A stretch of 64,000 nucleotides of DNA from Atrichornis clamosus (taxonomy: Eukaryota > Chordata > Aves > Passeriformes > Menuridae), in assembly GCA_013400975.1 (NCBI GenBank), contig WBMZ01010285.1, positions 186,001 through 250,000 on the forward strand. The letters run 5' to 3'. How positions within the stretch are numbered: position 1 is the first letter of the stretch; each line of letters begins with the position of its first letter. The notes under the pieces were generated by a model. The model worked only from the letters and a program-made list of their open reading frames with translations. It ran no database searches and was not told the DNA's origin. Of this stretch, positions 46,401-59,410 are shown one piece after another. Both the position numbers and the translations under genes were made by a program.

Positions 46401-49400
46401 CTTCCCACAGTTAATATAATCACCACCTCACTACATTGGTATGGAAGTCCTCACACTGGTGCGTCTTGTGGAGTAACTCTTCATGTAAGTAGCAAAAGAT
46501 CTGCTGACTGTTTGATAAAAAGAAGAATCTTACCCTTAACAGCTCCAGCCACACATGAAACGCAGTCTCCCCGTATGACAAAGCAAATCCAAAAGCCAGA
46601 AGGCAAACACGGTATGTGAGTAGGCAGATCTTTGGTATGACCTTCCCACCAGTGAAATCCCTTAGTGGTCTTAAAAAAAAAAGGGAACTCAACTTTGCAA
46701 CTGGCTAAAGAAAGAGTAACCTTGAACCTACATTACCACACCCAGTAATTTTTTGTCTGAAACAGTGCTTAGTTAGAAGAATTACATGTTCAAGGTGACA
46801 GACTGGCAGTAAAGAAATGTGAACTTTTCCATTTCTCTTCAAAATTGCAAGCAACAACACAGGGAACTTCTCACACTGTCCAGTTCAATTTCCTTCTCAC
46901 TTAATTATAGATCAGGAGTAATTCCACTACAATTAATTAAGTTACATCAGAGGCTGACAAGAGAAGTAGCAGTCTGTCTACAGCATGACACAGGGGAAAG
47001 ACGGCTGTTCTCCCACCACAGCCATTCATTCTTAGCCTCAAAGAATATTAGCCCATTACAATTGCACTAATGACCAGAGCCATTCAATCAAAGAGCAATT
47101 AAAGTTCTGCAAAATTAAAGTCCTGAAGTCCAATCCTAATTTATAGGAAACTACCTTAATGAACAATGTAAAGACAATCCTCAGAGAAGATCTCTCCAGC
47201 CTTCCTGTTTAAACTGACACAAGAGCCACAAGCAGAGGGAAGGAGGGGCAGCCCGCAAGGACACCCACTGCTGGAGGAGACTCCCTCGGTGTGGTGCTTC
47301 TCACCAGCACTCCTGCTTCTAGCACTGCGTTTGGCAAACGCTCAACAGTTGTTGGGCAAAATGAAAATACCCCTTTTTTTTATTTGCTCCTCCACAGCCA
47401 TAGTACTGACTGCATATTTAACTTTCCATTTTAACTGCAGAAAGAACAAAATGCTCTGGCGAACCAAGCACAGTGTACAACACCCACTCCAGAACCAAGC
47501 AAGGCATCAGACATAAGGGGAGAGTCTTCAGGCCTGGGCTGAATGTGAGTAACTACAGGGGAAAGTCATCTATAACCAAGGTTCCTTCATTTCTAGGTAT
47601 TTTTTAATAGTATCTACACTTTTTCAGTCATAATTCGCCATTCCTGTCCTCAGGTTTTGGTTTATCCCTTGGTTTCTCCGCAGTCCTTCAGCATTCTCTC
47701 AGTCAATCTCTTCCCTGCTCTGCTCTGTTCATTTTCCTTTCACTTACTGCTTCTCTCTAGTCCTTCACCATACACAGCAGCTCCACTGCCCCCATCTCTA
47801 GGGAGAGTCACCACCTCGCTTACGCTTTACTAACAGCAGAATGAACATGACTAATTCCTACCCAGTCATGGACCAGTCACTGTGGAAGCATCTCGGAGAC
47901 TGATCCCAGCTTTACAAGGACACTGCACACCGGCACTAGGACAACAGACTTTAGGCACAGGCGTGGAAGAGAAGCAAGCAGAGACAAGCAGGGAGGCAGA
48001 CACAACCCGTATTCTTTTGGGGGCTCTCTCTGTACTGCACAGATGTTGCCTTACGCAGCTCATCATAGGAAGCAGAGTGTGAACAAGAATCCTGGTGCTT
48101 CAGAGACTTTCAGGGAAAGGCTACCCAGCAACTGGAATGCAGCTGAATAAAGAAAGAGAATGCACAGGAGACACAATTTCTAATGGAAATACATATTCGA
48201 TATCACAGGGCTAAGAAAATGCTAAAGGCTGCATTACAGCAGACGTAGTTCTAATATTTTAAAATCAGTGTATTTTTACTACCATTGGGAAAAATAAATT
48301 TGAAGTGACCAGCACATGACTGAGTATGGTTAAAGACAAAAAGTTAGACTGCACAAATCAGACAGAGTCATCTTTCAAAGTGGTGGCTGCTGCAATCATG
48401 AGCTGCAGGGTGGGCTGGCACTTTTCAAGGAAACTCAGCTGGTCAGTTCCTCCCTGCATTGCATTTACATCAGAATGTCATGACCTTAACATGAAATTGT
48501 ACTTTAATTCACTACCCAAAAGGCACTTTGGAACTTTCTGTTTGTACTTCAGTATTCCTTCTGCCTTTGTTACAATCATAGAAGATGGAGACACACCCCT
48601 GGATCTGATCCATCTGAAACCACATGGATCCTCTATATTTCTAACAATGTTTATTGACATTTTGATGGGGCCACCCTCAGTAAACACAAGAACAAAGACA
48701 AATTACTTATTAGCCCATGTGACAGATGCACAGAAGTCTGCTTTAACCAGCCATTCCAGACCCATTTCCACTTTTTATGTGACAGCATATGTTGTTGTTA
48801 TTTACTGAGAGTAATCACACAGGTTACTGGCTAACTTTACAGCAACATGTTTGCGTTTCCTCTTCCTTGGTCTAACTCTCAGGCAATGTTTCTTTCTGCA
48901 TTTATCCTGATGACTTAAAGTGAAATAATTCTACTAGCCATTTTCTCTGTTAAACATCAGAAATCCAGGGTTTTCTGGATTCCGCAGGTCTTCAAGCCCC
49001 ACTGGCAATCCACAGTTCCCTGCAGCATAAAGCTGAAAAATGGCATAGAAGAAGAGAGCTAGAAGCTATATATCTTTATCAGCTGCATCCCAAGTACCTT
49101 ATATGGAAACCTGGCCTCACTGAACTCACTGACCAGCACTCTATAGATCAACTCAAATAAAAGGGGAAGTTTTTACATCTGTTTTAGGTCAGTTATTAAA
49201 AAAATGCCATCCACTGCTGTCATGCAGTTTAGTAGGGAAGGTTATATTTCCCATAGTTATTCTTCTCATCATTCTTCCCTCAACTCACTCCCAAACCCAG
49301 GTACTTGCAGTTGTTGACACAATTAAACAACCATTTTTATAATACTGGTCCCATAGTGGGTAATTTATAAAGGCTCCTTGTTTCTAAATAGTTTTTTATT

Positions 49401-52400
49401 GTTATTTTTCTTATAAATTCCTCCTGCTACCTCCTGCAGGTTTTTTACATGCAGACAGGACCTAGGACCCTTGGAGAGACATTTTCCCCAAACAAATGAG
49501 TGCTCTGTGTTTGCATACGTCTGGGGCAGGTCGAGATCACAGAACAAACACATTTGTGCTCCCAAAGTCATGACGGTGAGATTCAGCCTATGGAGAAACC
49601 ATTCACTTAAGTACAGTTTATTCTCTTACACAAGATGTTTCCAAGTGAAACATACTATGGTAGCCCTGCTAGATGCAAGGCTGACTTCAGCAGACAGGCT
49701 TGTTTGAGAGATTCCCATCCCATCTGGCCACTCCATTCCCAGCCCACAGACTGCTGACCCTTCCTCTTCTTCCCGCATGCCAGTCGTGCTCCACAACCGC
49801 TTGCAGGGCTGCCGTCAAATTGGATGGCTGGAACGAGCTGCATTAACAGTAACTCCCTTCCTATTCCCACTTGGAGGTCTAGTCTAAATCCAGACCCTTT
49901 CAGCAACCCACTTGAAAGGACAGCACTGCAGCAGCTGTCCTGGCACAGCTCCAGCCATGGTCAACCACCACAGTCAAGTCTTCCCTCTAAGAGAGTCACG
50001 GATGGGGTGAGACCTTCCCACTGAAACAACAGTGATCGTCTTCTTTCCTAAATTCATGCTCAGAAATACTTCCGACTCATTTCCTGCATCTGAAAAGCTT
50101 TCCAGCCCAAATAACCAGTCCAAAGCAGACAACCAGCACGGAAAATTTCTGCTCCAACGGCTCCTATTTGAGAAAGCTACAAACAACTGGAACAGTCTTA
50201 ACTAACTGAAAACAACAGGCAACCTCAGCTACAGATGCTCAGTCTATTATAATTTGAGCATATTATATTAATTTTTGCTTAATAGTGTTCTAATATTTAC
50301 TAATAGTGTTCTATAAGTCCTTTTCTCCTGAAGATCACTAGAAAGTGTTTTGTGCAGCTTCATATTACAGACGCCTTTTATCTAAAAAGTATTCTCTCAA
50401 ACTGATTGGTACTAGTCCTAAAGGCATACAAACTAAAATATAAAGCATAACCCAGAAGACTCAGGTTCTTTGTCCATACAACTCAGATATTTTTATTAAG
50501 ACACTAAGGTCTTATGTATCATGACAGTCCAAGGAATCGCATACAAAAGTAGAAGATGAGAACTTCTATTCAAGTGACCAACCTGTTCCTCTTGTTGGAC
50601 GCATACTTTTACAGCTGTTCAAACAAAAGGGAAACCAACCATACAAATCTTCTTTCCTGGTTGATTCCAAATCCTTTGCAGGGAGAAAATAAATAACATT
50701 ATGGATATCCTCCAGAAATAAAAGAATGGAAACTCAAACCTCCATCTCTTACCACCAGCGTAACAGTCTTGACTACTGCCTTTCTCTTCATAGCATCACC
50801 AGATTTAAGATAGACATTTCAAGAAAATACAAGAAAAGTCGTTACCTTTCTAAAATGACTTTAAATGAGAGGACATCACAGTCTGAGCAGCACATCCCCA
50901 AAGCACCTCCTGTCTCTGCAAGCTTATGCAAAATAATTTCCAGTGATTATACATATTGCTGTAGATTAGAATGATGACACTAATATGCATTTGGACTATT
51001 TCTCTGGACAACAGCAGTTTTGCAGAAGAGTCTTCCCTTCTAAGTTCAACAGAGCACGCCACAAAAAAGGGTTTATCAGATTGCATCCAGGGCTTAAATC
51101 AGCTATTGAACAACAGAATGCAAGCAGGGATACACAGCAAGGGGGGCTTCCAGTCTGAGGTGAACACCAGTACACTGTCAGATCACACCCCAATCACCTC
51201 CGGTGTTACGTGGTAGATGAAATGATAATTTCTGAACAAAGGCATTTTGTAATAAAAGGGACTCTCTCAGAGCTCACCTTTCACAGTTCCAGCAGAGCAG
51301 TGATGTTACCAGCATATGTGATTTGATATACAATGTCCTCTCTTTCACAAATAATAGATCCCACTGTTAAATCTTTCTTTTAAAACCACAGATGGAACCA
51401 CAACAAGTGAGCTTATCTAAACTCATTTACACTAACTCCCACTCCAAAATGCAGTCCCACAGAGGATGTCTTCACTGCTGTTTAACAGTTCCTTCTCTCC
51501 ACTCCTGAAAAGTTCTGCAGGTAACTTAAGGGTTAAACTTACTGGCTTTTTGCGCCTTAACTGAACATGACATTTACATGTGAGTTCTGGTATAAATTCT
51601 TCATGCTACCTCCTCTAAAGCACCTTATATGCAGAGGAACAACTTAATGCTGAGCCAGAACTGCTGTTCCTCCTCAGAATGAGGGTCAGAACTTAAGTTC
51701 CGTGTTTTGAGGTCTATTCAAACCCTGCTCTGATAAGAAGCAGTAGCACAGCAGAAATGCTGGGGAGTTATCGGGCTCTTCTAGGGAAAATAAAAAAAAT
51801 AGAACCAAAAAAAACCAGAAAAAGCAGAAAGGAACGTAGATGAAAATCTAATATTCTATTTTTAAAAAGTTTTATATTGTTGTGCATATTACTGCTGCAT
51901 ATAACCACTCATCAATACACTTTTTTCTTAATTCACTGAAATATAAGAACCATTACAGTGCACATAAAGTCATCTTTGCAGCAAACTAGCACAGAAAACA
52001 CATTTTATCACAAAAAAAGCAGCATCTAAACCAGATACAGATGAAGTCTACTATAAAACTGCTGTGCCATAGTGAAGTGTGAGCTCTCCAAGCTACAGAT
52101 CCATAATACAAACACATCTGTGTTTGAGGTCAGCTCTCAAACTCAAGAATAAGTTCAAATTTTGTAAGAATTATGATATAATTGGACTTTTGGTTTCTTT
52201 AGTTATCTATTATTAGCTGGAGTTTAGTTGTCAAGACAACAGTTTCCATTTTTACAAAATGCTTGAACTCTCAGCAAAATGTAACAGTCAATATCAAAAG
52301 TTCACCAGATTGGCCACGTCTATAGCCAGGAAACAAGAGTAACTCCTGAGGGTGAGGCCGGGCTGCCACCAGAGCAATGGCAATCAAATACAAGGAGACT

Positions 52401-55400
52401 GGATATTTCTGAATGGTCCACCCAGCAGAAAGAGAAGGATTCAAGGAGCAATCCACCTCACACGAGATCTGCTGCCCTACTGGGCTTCTGTGCAGTGCAT
52501 TGCTACAATGGCCACTCCGAGGCAGAGTATGGTGTATGTAACATAACTGATCAAAGTACATGTTTAAATACAGACAATTTGGATTTTACACATCAGAGAT
52601 ATCTTAGGATATGGCAAAAACACCCCAAAAACATCATAACACAATGAATTCATGTTACCAGAGAAATGCAAGTCAAAGAAACACAGCAGTTAGGTACTGA
52701 ACATATCCCATGCAGAAATGTGGGGGGAAAAGGAACATGCTCCCAAAATTAGGTCAAACCTGATATCAAGAGAGAATATGAATAGACACTTAGAGTTCTT
52801 TTTTTTTTTGACTATGCGATGTAAGCATGATAGCAATAAACACCCAAAATCTATAACTCAGAAGGCTCCTGTACATACACAAGTCACCAGTGGGAAAGCC
52901 TGCCAATATGCAGTTTAGTGTCTGTAAAACCTTAGGATCACATCTATGTTCCTTTTACTCTGTTTTTTCCCCTCAAAACAAGTCTTTTGTATTAAGAAAA
53001 GCAAACGAACAAACAGACACAGCAGACCAGCACAATGAAATAATGTGACACCCTCTTTATAGTCCCAGACTCAGACTCTTCACGGGGTGACTGTTTGCAT
53101 GTACACAGACAAAACTCACAACTCCTTGGAAGGCAAGTGTAATGTGCTCCCTCTTACTGACCACCTTCAGCTTTACACGAGCCATAGGTTGAGACAACAG
53201 CGTAACAGTCTTCCCAAAGCATTTTTCCCACTCAAATGGTATTAATTCAACACAGGAGAACAGAAGAGGGCACAGGGAAGGATATTTATGGGTAACTGTG
53301 CATGGAATACTCTAAAGGATTGGGAGTCAGCTAGCATTAGTCTCTTCACTTTAAAGATCCACGTGACTAATTTTTTTCTTTATATATAATGTATGTATCT
53401 ATGCACATACAGCTCCCCTACGCAGTCATCTTCTGCCTTTTATCTCCTTGTCTCTCTAAATATACACTTACTTTAACTTAAGAGAAAGCAACTGTACCCT
53501 AAACCCAACCACAGATGCAATCCTTCCCCTCTGATGGAATGCTTCATAAATACTTACAGTAATTAGTCAGAACATTTATTTTGTTGCAAAAACAGATGGG
53601 AATAAACTACCTGAAAGTATCAATATTAGCTCTTGTTAACTCAGTTTTCAGGGAACCAGAATAGCTCACTGGCAGCAAAACTCAGTGGAGAAGGCAAGGC
53701 AAGTAAGTACACAAGAGAAGAACAGAGCATCAATGTACAAATAACCTCCTCAGTAATGCCATCCTGAGGGATACATGGGGAAGCTGTCTGGCAAATTGGA
53801 AAGTCCTCTTGGACAACTGGCATTTTTGTCAAATTTCCAGGGATATGAGAGTATTGTTGCCTACACACCTGTGTTGGAACGGCTCCTCAGCTCAGTGAAG
53901 GCATCAGACACTCATTTGTCAGATTTAAATCTTCTGTATTAAATCTTCTGACCTCTCTTTTTTAAGCTTTTTATGCTTTTATTTTTATCTCATAGGTTAT
54001 TTTCAACATATGGAAAAGTAACCTCTCTAATTTCTGAACCAATCATTTCTTTGCATTAAACTGAGCCAGTGATAATCTATTCAGAAATGTTTCTTTTACT
54101 TCAGATTTCTGTATTTACTTTCAACCACAGGTTGAAACCTACACATCATGAAGGAATGTTACAGTCGTCTGGGTTGTTGTTATTAATTATCATTTCATAT
54201 TAAGACTTAAAGAATGTTTTTCCTTTTTTTAATTGTTAAAAGTCATTGCTTCTTTCAATATCTTTGATAATACATTGTAAACATCATACAAAATTCAAAA
54301 TTTCAGCATTTGACATTGCACTGTTTTTGATCCCTAACAATAAAACAAGATTCTTAGATCGCTCAAAATACACTAATTGCTACGTTTGAGCAATAAACAA
54401 TATTGTCATGTTGTATTAATGTCCCAGTGGTCCTAGTTCTACAAGAGAAGACTCTTTTCTTCTGAAAGCAAGTTAATCATCTTGTTCTGTATCTGGCATA
54501 ACATATAAGAAAATCAAGGTCTGTGAACACTGCTAAAATTACACTGCTAACATTTCCCTTTCAAATATCCACAATCAAAGACTATCTAGCTGCTGGGATC
54601 CTTCTACACAATCTACTAACCTTAAGTTAAAGCAGATTTTTTTTTCTTACCCTCCAAATCATAAAGTACCAAGATGAGCATTCCTAAAGCTTTGTACAGC
54701 GCAAATCTTGATGTGTTCAATAGCTCTCCTCACATCAAGAGGGCCTATATTTGCACAGACACAATATGCAGTCACTTAAAACATAAGGACATTTTCCCCC
54801 TCACAGACATGAACAGAAGTTCAAATTTGAATATATCCCACACTTTCAGTTACAAACACAGACTTGGGTATAAAAGGAGAATCCGTATTGAGAGTAGTCA
54901 ACACGTTTTCTTGGTTATAATCTCACTTGAGAACCGTTCTCTTGCCAATGAACACAGCCAGCCATCAATACCAGCACAGGGCTCCTGCAGAGTTAGTACC
55001 AGTAAATTTCCTGAAAATCGTATCTAGGAAATACTTAGTTTAAGATCAATCATCTGGTATGTTGAAAAGAACTGGGGAGGGAGGAAAATAATGTTTCATA
55101 AAAAATAAATATAAAATACCTAAAAAGTACTGATCAGGGAAAACACTTCACTGTGTATTGGTTGATAATGACATTTCCATCTCTTCTACTTTCCCCGTTT
55201 TCATTTCAACTGTTAACATGAAATTAGGGATAGGCAGAGCTCATTAGGGAGTTTTATGTTCTTTTTTTTTTTTAATGCAGAATTCAAACCACTGGACAAG
55301 TGGTTTTTCTCTTGCAGCGAAATAAGCAGTATTGTCTGTTAACAATTCATGTCTGATCCCCTCTGCAGTTTTTTATGAAAGTGTGAGCAAAGCTGGTGGC

Positions 55401-55545
55401 AAACAAGTGGCAAAGGTTGCCACTTTTCTGCCATCATGGCAAAGTTTCTTGAACTAGGAGGATGTCATTAAATCTGCATCCCGTACAGAGCCCATAAGCG
55501 ACCCACTCAAGAAGGCTACTTAAATTCACAAAGCTAAATTCTCAC
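43461..55545. other. Unique sequence, no gene seen
   Basis: About 12 kb without a recognised exon or transposon. It holds a G10 run at 44423-44432 and T-runs at 52800 and 55263. A 160-codon plus-strand frame at 48326-48808 is the longest in the window, but no splice sites or family motif frame it. The direct repeat TAATAGTGTTCTA recurs at about 50280 and 50300. Confidence 0.5.
44423..44432 (+). repeat. Homopolymer G10
   Basis: This is a run of ten guanines inside a GAAGG-rich purine stretch. Confidence 0.9.
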
Positions 55546-55612
55546 CTGGCAACCAGGAAACTCTTACTAAGCTAAGACTCACAAAGTTTATGGAAATGGA
55601 CTGAGAAATAGT
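55546..55612 (-). CDS. Candidate internal exon with strong splice sites, unknown gene
   Basis: On the minus strand an excellent acceptor with a long pyrimidine tract (TTTAATTTCCCTCTGACTG then CTGTTCAG) precedes base 55612. The donor TTGCCAG|GTGAGAAT follows base 55546. The 67 bases between are open in one frame only (22 codons plus one base), giving TISQSISINFVSLSLVRVSW. The other two frames close. The translation is hydrophobic and Ser-rich with no recognised family. The block lies 95 bp from the solo LTR at 55708, so its use could also be linked to LTR-derived transcripts. It may simply be a pseudo-exon. Confidence 0.22.
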
Positions 55613-55982
55613 CTGAACAGCAGTCAGAGGGAAATTAAAGTAACAGTGACAAGAAGATCTAGAAGTCATCTCGGTGGTTCTGGATGGCAGATGATACTCA
55701 ACACCACTGGTCTGGTTTCGGCTGGGGTAGAGTTAATTTCTTCACAGTGGCTGGTATGGGGCTGTGTTTTGGATTTGTGCTGAGCAGAGGGTTGGTCACA
55801 TAGAGATGTTTTCGTTATTGCTGAGCAGGGTTTACACAGAGCCAAGGCCTTTTCTGCTTCTTGTACAGCCGTGCTGGTGAGGAGGCTGGGAGTGCAGGGG
55901 AGGTTGGGAGGACACACAGCCAGGACAGGTGACCCCAACTGACCAAAGGGATATTCCAGACCACATGATAGCATGCTCAGCA

Positions 55983-55989
55983 TATAAAG
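55983..55989 (+). promoter_or_regulatory. TATA box of the solo LTR
   Basis: TATAAAG lies in GCTCAGCATATAAAGTGCAG, at the expected place downstream of the conserved GGGATATTCCAGACCACATG block. It is intact, so the LTR could still act as a promoter on the plus strand. Confidence 0.6.
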
Positions 55990-56156
55990 TGCAGAGAAGG
56001 AGAAATAGAAGGTTGTTTGGGGTGTTGGTGTCTGTTTTCCCAAGTCACTGTTACACGTGATGGGGCCCTGCTCTCTTGGAGATGGCTGAGCACCTGCCTG
56101 CCCATGATCCAATTCCTTGTTTTGCTTTGCCCATGTGCATGGCTTTTGCTTTCCCT

Positions 56157-56162
56157 ATTAAA
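56157..56162 (+). promoter_or_regulatory. Polyadenylation signal ATTAAA of the solo LTR
   Basis: ATTAAA follows the TATA box by about 170 bases and precedes CTGCCTTTATCTCAAACTG, where the R region would end. Confidence 0.55.
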
Positions 56163-56289
56163 CTGCCTTTATCTCAAACTGTGAGTTTTCCTGCTTTTAC
56201 TCTTTCAATTCTCTCCCCAGTCCTGCTGGTGGGGGAGTAAGCGAGGGGCTTTGTCCGGTTTGGATGCTGGCTGGGGCTAAACCACAACA

Positions 56290-59200
56290 ATCAGCCAGTT
56301 TAATTAAATAATGTATAGACAGGAAATGGAGTCCTACTCCTTCCTTAAACATTTGAGGTAGCATGAATCTACCAGCTACTCATGCAAAAATAAGAGGAGC
56401 AACCAATTTTTGTGTAAAATTATTAGAAGCCTGTGCCGTATACCCCTCATGTTGGGTTCTTTGTTGGGGCTTTTTTAAGTCCTTGACTCAGTTCATAGTG
56501 GATTTCAAATATTCATGAACTTTAATTTCAAGTTTTCTATATGCTAATTAGCATATTTATATGCATTATAAGTATGTTTGGGTTTTGCATTATCCATATT
56601 TCTCTACCCCATTTTTCAGTAACTTTCAATTATATGGGATATTATATTCGTACCATTTACCTCTTACAGGTTATCTAAAAAGAAGATGGAAAACATGAAT
56701 AAAATCCATAACTTTTTTATTTAACATTAACAGACAAAACTATGTTTTCAGACAGGTATCATCATGAATAATTGCTCAGCAATTATTCTTAATGATAAAA
56801 AATGTAAAAAAATATTTAATGGCCAGCTCTTTGCAGGACCATTTGACACTACAAAGGGTATACAGTGTTCACAGCATAGGCACAAACCGAGTACAAAAGA
56901 GACTGCACAATGGTACTCATGACACTTTAATCAAACTCTAATTAATCTGATGGTTTTACGTTCTGACATCATTTTGGTGAACACAGACATACCTAATTAC
57001 AACATGACTTGTTTATCCAGCAGCATATAAGGTTTTGACTGTAAAAGTGATGCTCACAAAACAAATGCACCCTGTAGGATGTAATTTCCTTTGATATGAA
57101 AAACCTTGAACAAAAAAATTATACTGTGCCAGCAATCAGACAGCTAAAAAGAAATGTAAATGGTAGCTAATTGCTTCAGCAATAAATAGCAAGTACTTGA
57201 AAATAAAGTCAGTGTTTGGTATCATCTACCAATTCTAGTAGGTCGGACTTTGATGTGGTAACTCACTACAGGTTCCACTACTGAAGTTAGACATTGTATC
57301 CATCCTTAATTGTGTATTCAAGATTTAGCCCCTGCTGATCCAAGTTGAAATGAGCCTGTTGGCTTTTACAGCATTTAGGTCTATCATATGATCAAGCTCA
57401 CCAGAGAAACTTTCCAGGCAAAAGTCACTCTTTTTCACTTATTTTCTGAGCCTTTCTCTTTTAATTTAAGTAGCATAAAGGCTATACCACAAAACAGTGC
57501 CAAACAAAATCCACTCAGCATAAGGCATAAGGACTTTCCCAAGTCAGGTATTTATTTACATCTCCTTTTTTTCCCCTATTCTGAATATCCAAATACAAAG
57601 ACAAGGACTTAATACTCTACTACTGGGAGAGCCAAGCAACTAGCATTCAGGAATTATTCCAGGAAGATGTACGACAACCCTACATTCCCATTTTTATCAT
57701 TATGTGTTAAAATGCTACATTAGTACACATAAACTAAACTGGATAAGATAGTCCAATTTTATGTTAATTACTTCAGTAGCTGTCAAGCACATAATCTTCT
57801 TTTGAAACACAGCACTTCTGCATCACTGGACAGGAACATTTAACGACAAGGAAAACATATTCATCCACATATATGAAGTGCTGGAAGAAGGAAAACACTT
57901 GGCTAACAGGACAAAGACCTGACATAGCCAGTGCTATGCTCTTCAGAAGCAAAACCTCATTTGGTTTTCTATTAGTCTCAATTCTAAGTGAACAGAAACA
58001 TGAAGTGGGTTCAAAATGATCCTGTACAAATCTCCTTCCATTTGTAGGAAGCATTAAACTACATAAGATTAGCAGGACTGGGAAACTGGCACTAGAATAT
58101 ACCAAAAAAAAAAAATAGTTATGGTCTTGCACAGTATCTGTACATGTTAGAAACGAAGAAAATAAGATTAATATTGCTACCTATCAAGTCAGACAAAACA
58201 TATCCAATAGCTGAGATCAATCAGGAAGATGCTCCATCTTCTTCTATACATTAATATATTCTCTTACATTGTAAAACAAGTATCAAGAGGAGTGAAGCAA
58301 CAGAACAGAATGAAGCTTCAAAACAAGAGTTTTAGTAATATCCTTAAGCAAGTTCCACATTTGCAGTGGAAATGCAAAGAAAGTAAAGGCACTTTAAAAA
58401 ATTCAAACCCAAACCAAACAAATATAACTAAATAATACATAGCAAAGCTCCCAAACAAAAAGTTACCAGTTCTTCTCAGAAATACTCCTGTGGATCTGTT
58501 TTCCATCAGAAAATCCAATACATCAAAACAGAAATATTTCCTGTAAAGCACACTTTTGATGACACCAATAATAAAATAAAAACTGAAGCAAGAACTTTAA
58601 AAGGTAGAAATTTTACAATATTTCATAGCTTTATGACTTTTGACTCCTTTTTAAATTTTATTATGCATGGTATCATACAAGACTAAAGAACACATTAAAC
58701 CAATGCAAATGTAATTTCTGCTGAGAAGTACGAAAATGCGTTTTTCATTCTGTTTTAAAAAATCAAGTTTTGATCCTGTAAGCTTTCTAGCAAGACATAA
58801 AATCTCTTTCTCTCCAAAAGCTGACTCAAAATTACTCTGACCAGAGTTACCTCAGTGGACTTCTATGTTTTTATAAGGTCATATGGAAAAGATGCTTTGA
58901 TTTGATTTAACAACAGATAGTAGCCCTGTGACAAAAGGAATACAAAAAAATATACAAACATTCATATCAGTGAAGAATTGACAGCTGTTTCCCTACTCAG
59001 ATGGTAAACTGCAACGTTCTTTACTAATTATTTAGAACACCTCATGGAAATAAGTGTTGCTTACTTTAAACACATGCAATAGTTTTCAGATACTCATAAG
59101 ATGGTCCCTCCCTCCCAACTGCAACTAGAGTTTGTGTCAACTTTGCTCTTTTTCGGCACTTAGTATCTCTAGAATTAAGATTCTCTTTTTTCTTTTGTAT

Positions 59201-59344
59201 TTCTTCCACTTGATCTTTAAATATTTTATTCTGCCCAAACATGAGCAATTTCAAACATATGAAAAAAAAGAGAGTTTTGAAAATTAAGATCTAAATAATA
59301 ATTTTTAGATTTAAAAGTATTTCTTCAGAAAAGCCTTAGCTCTA
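56290..59344. other. Unique AT-rich sequence, no gene seen
   Basis: No exon, tandem array or transposon was recognised. A 119-codon minus-strand frame at 57773-58132 has no signature. Confidence 0.6.
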
Positions 59345-59410
59345 TACTGCAGATTGGACTACAACTCCAGAAGGTTCCTTCTGACCTGAATTATTCTACA
59401 ATTCTCTTTG
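59345..59410 (+). mobile_element. Degraded CR1 LINE 3' tail
   Basis: AGATTGGACTACAACTCCAG, AAGGTTCCTTCTGACCTGAA and TTATTCTACAATTCTCTTTG follow the CR1 3' end pattern GGTTGGACTAGATGACCTCC, AGGTCCCTTCCAACCTGAAT, TATTCTATGATTCTATG with many substitutions. Only the last 65 bases or so are recognisable. Confidence 0.7.

Larger units (their letters stand above)
55708..56289 (+). mobile_element. Solo LTR of a bird endogenous retrovirus, about 580 bp
   Basis: The block begins near TGGTTTCGGCTGGGGTAGAG and contains GGTATGGGGCTGTGTTTTGG, CCAACTGACCAAAGGGATAT, TCCAGACCACATGATAGCATG, a TATA box, an ATTAAA signal and a 3' end GGCTGGGGCTAAACCACAACA. These are the ordered landmarks of a widespread bird ERVL-type LTR. 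No internal retroviral genes are attached, so it is a solo LTR. The start is uncertain by a few bases (55708, 55711 or 55713) and I could not find a clean target-site duplication. The minus-strand 148-codon frame inside it is a shadow of LTR sequence. Confidence 0.85.

Noticed and set aside
47289..47516. Plus-strand frame that looks like a signal peptide plus membrane segment
   Set aside because: The apparent start is a GTG, not ATG, no promoter or splice site supports it, and hydrophobic frames are common in T-rich DNA.
55666..56112. 148-codon minus-strand open frame
   Set aside because: It lies almost wholly inside the plus-strand solo LTR, so it is an antisense shadow of LTR sequence and not a gene.
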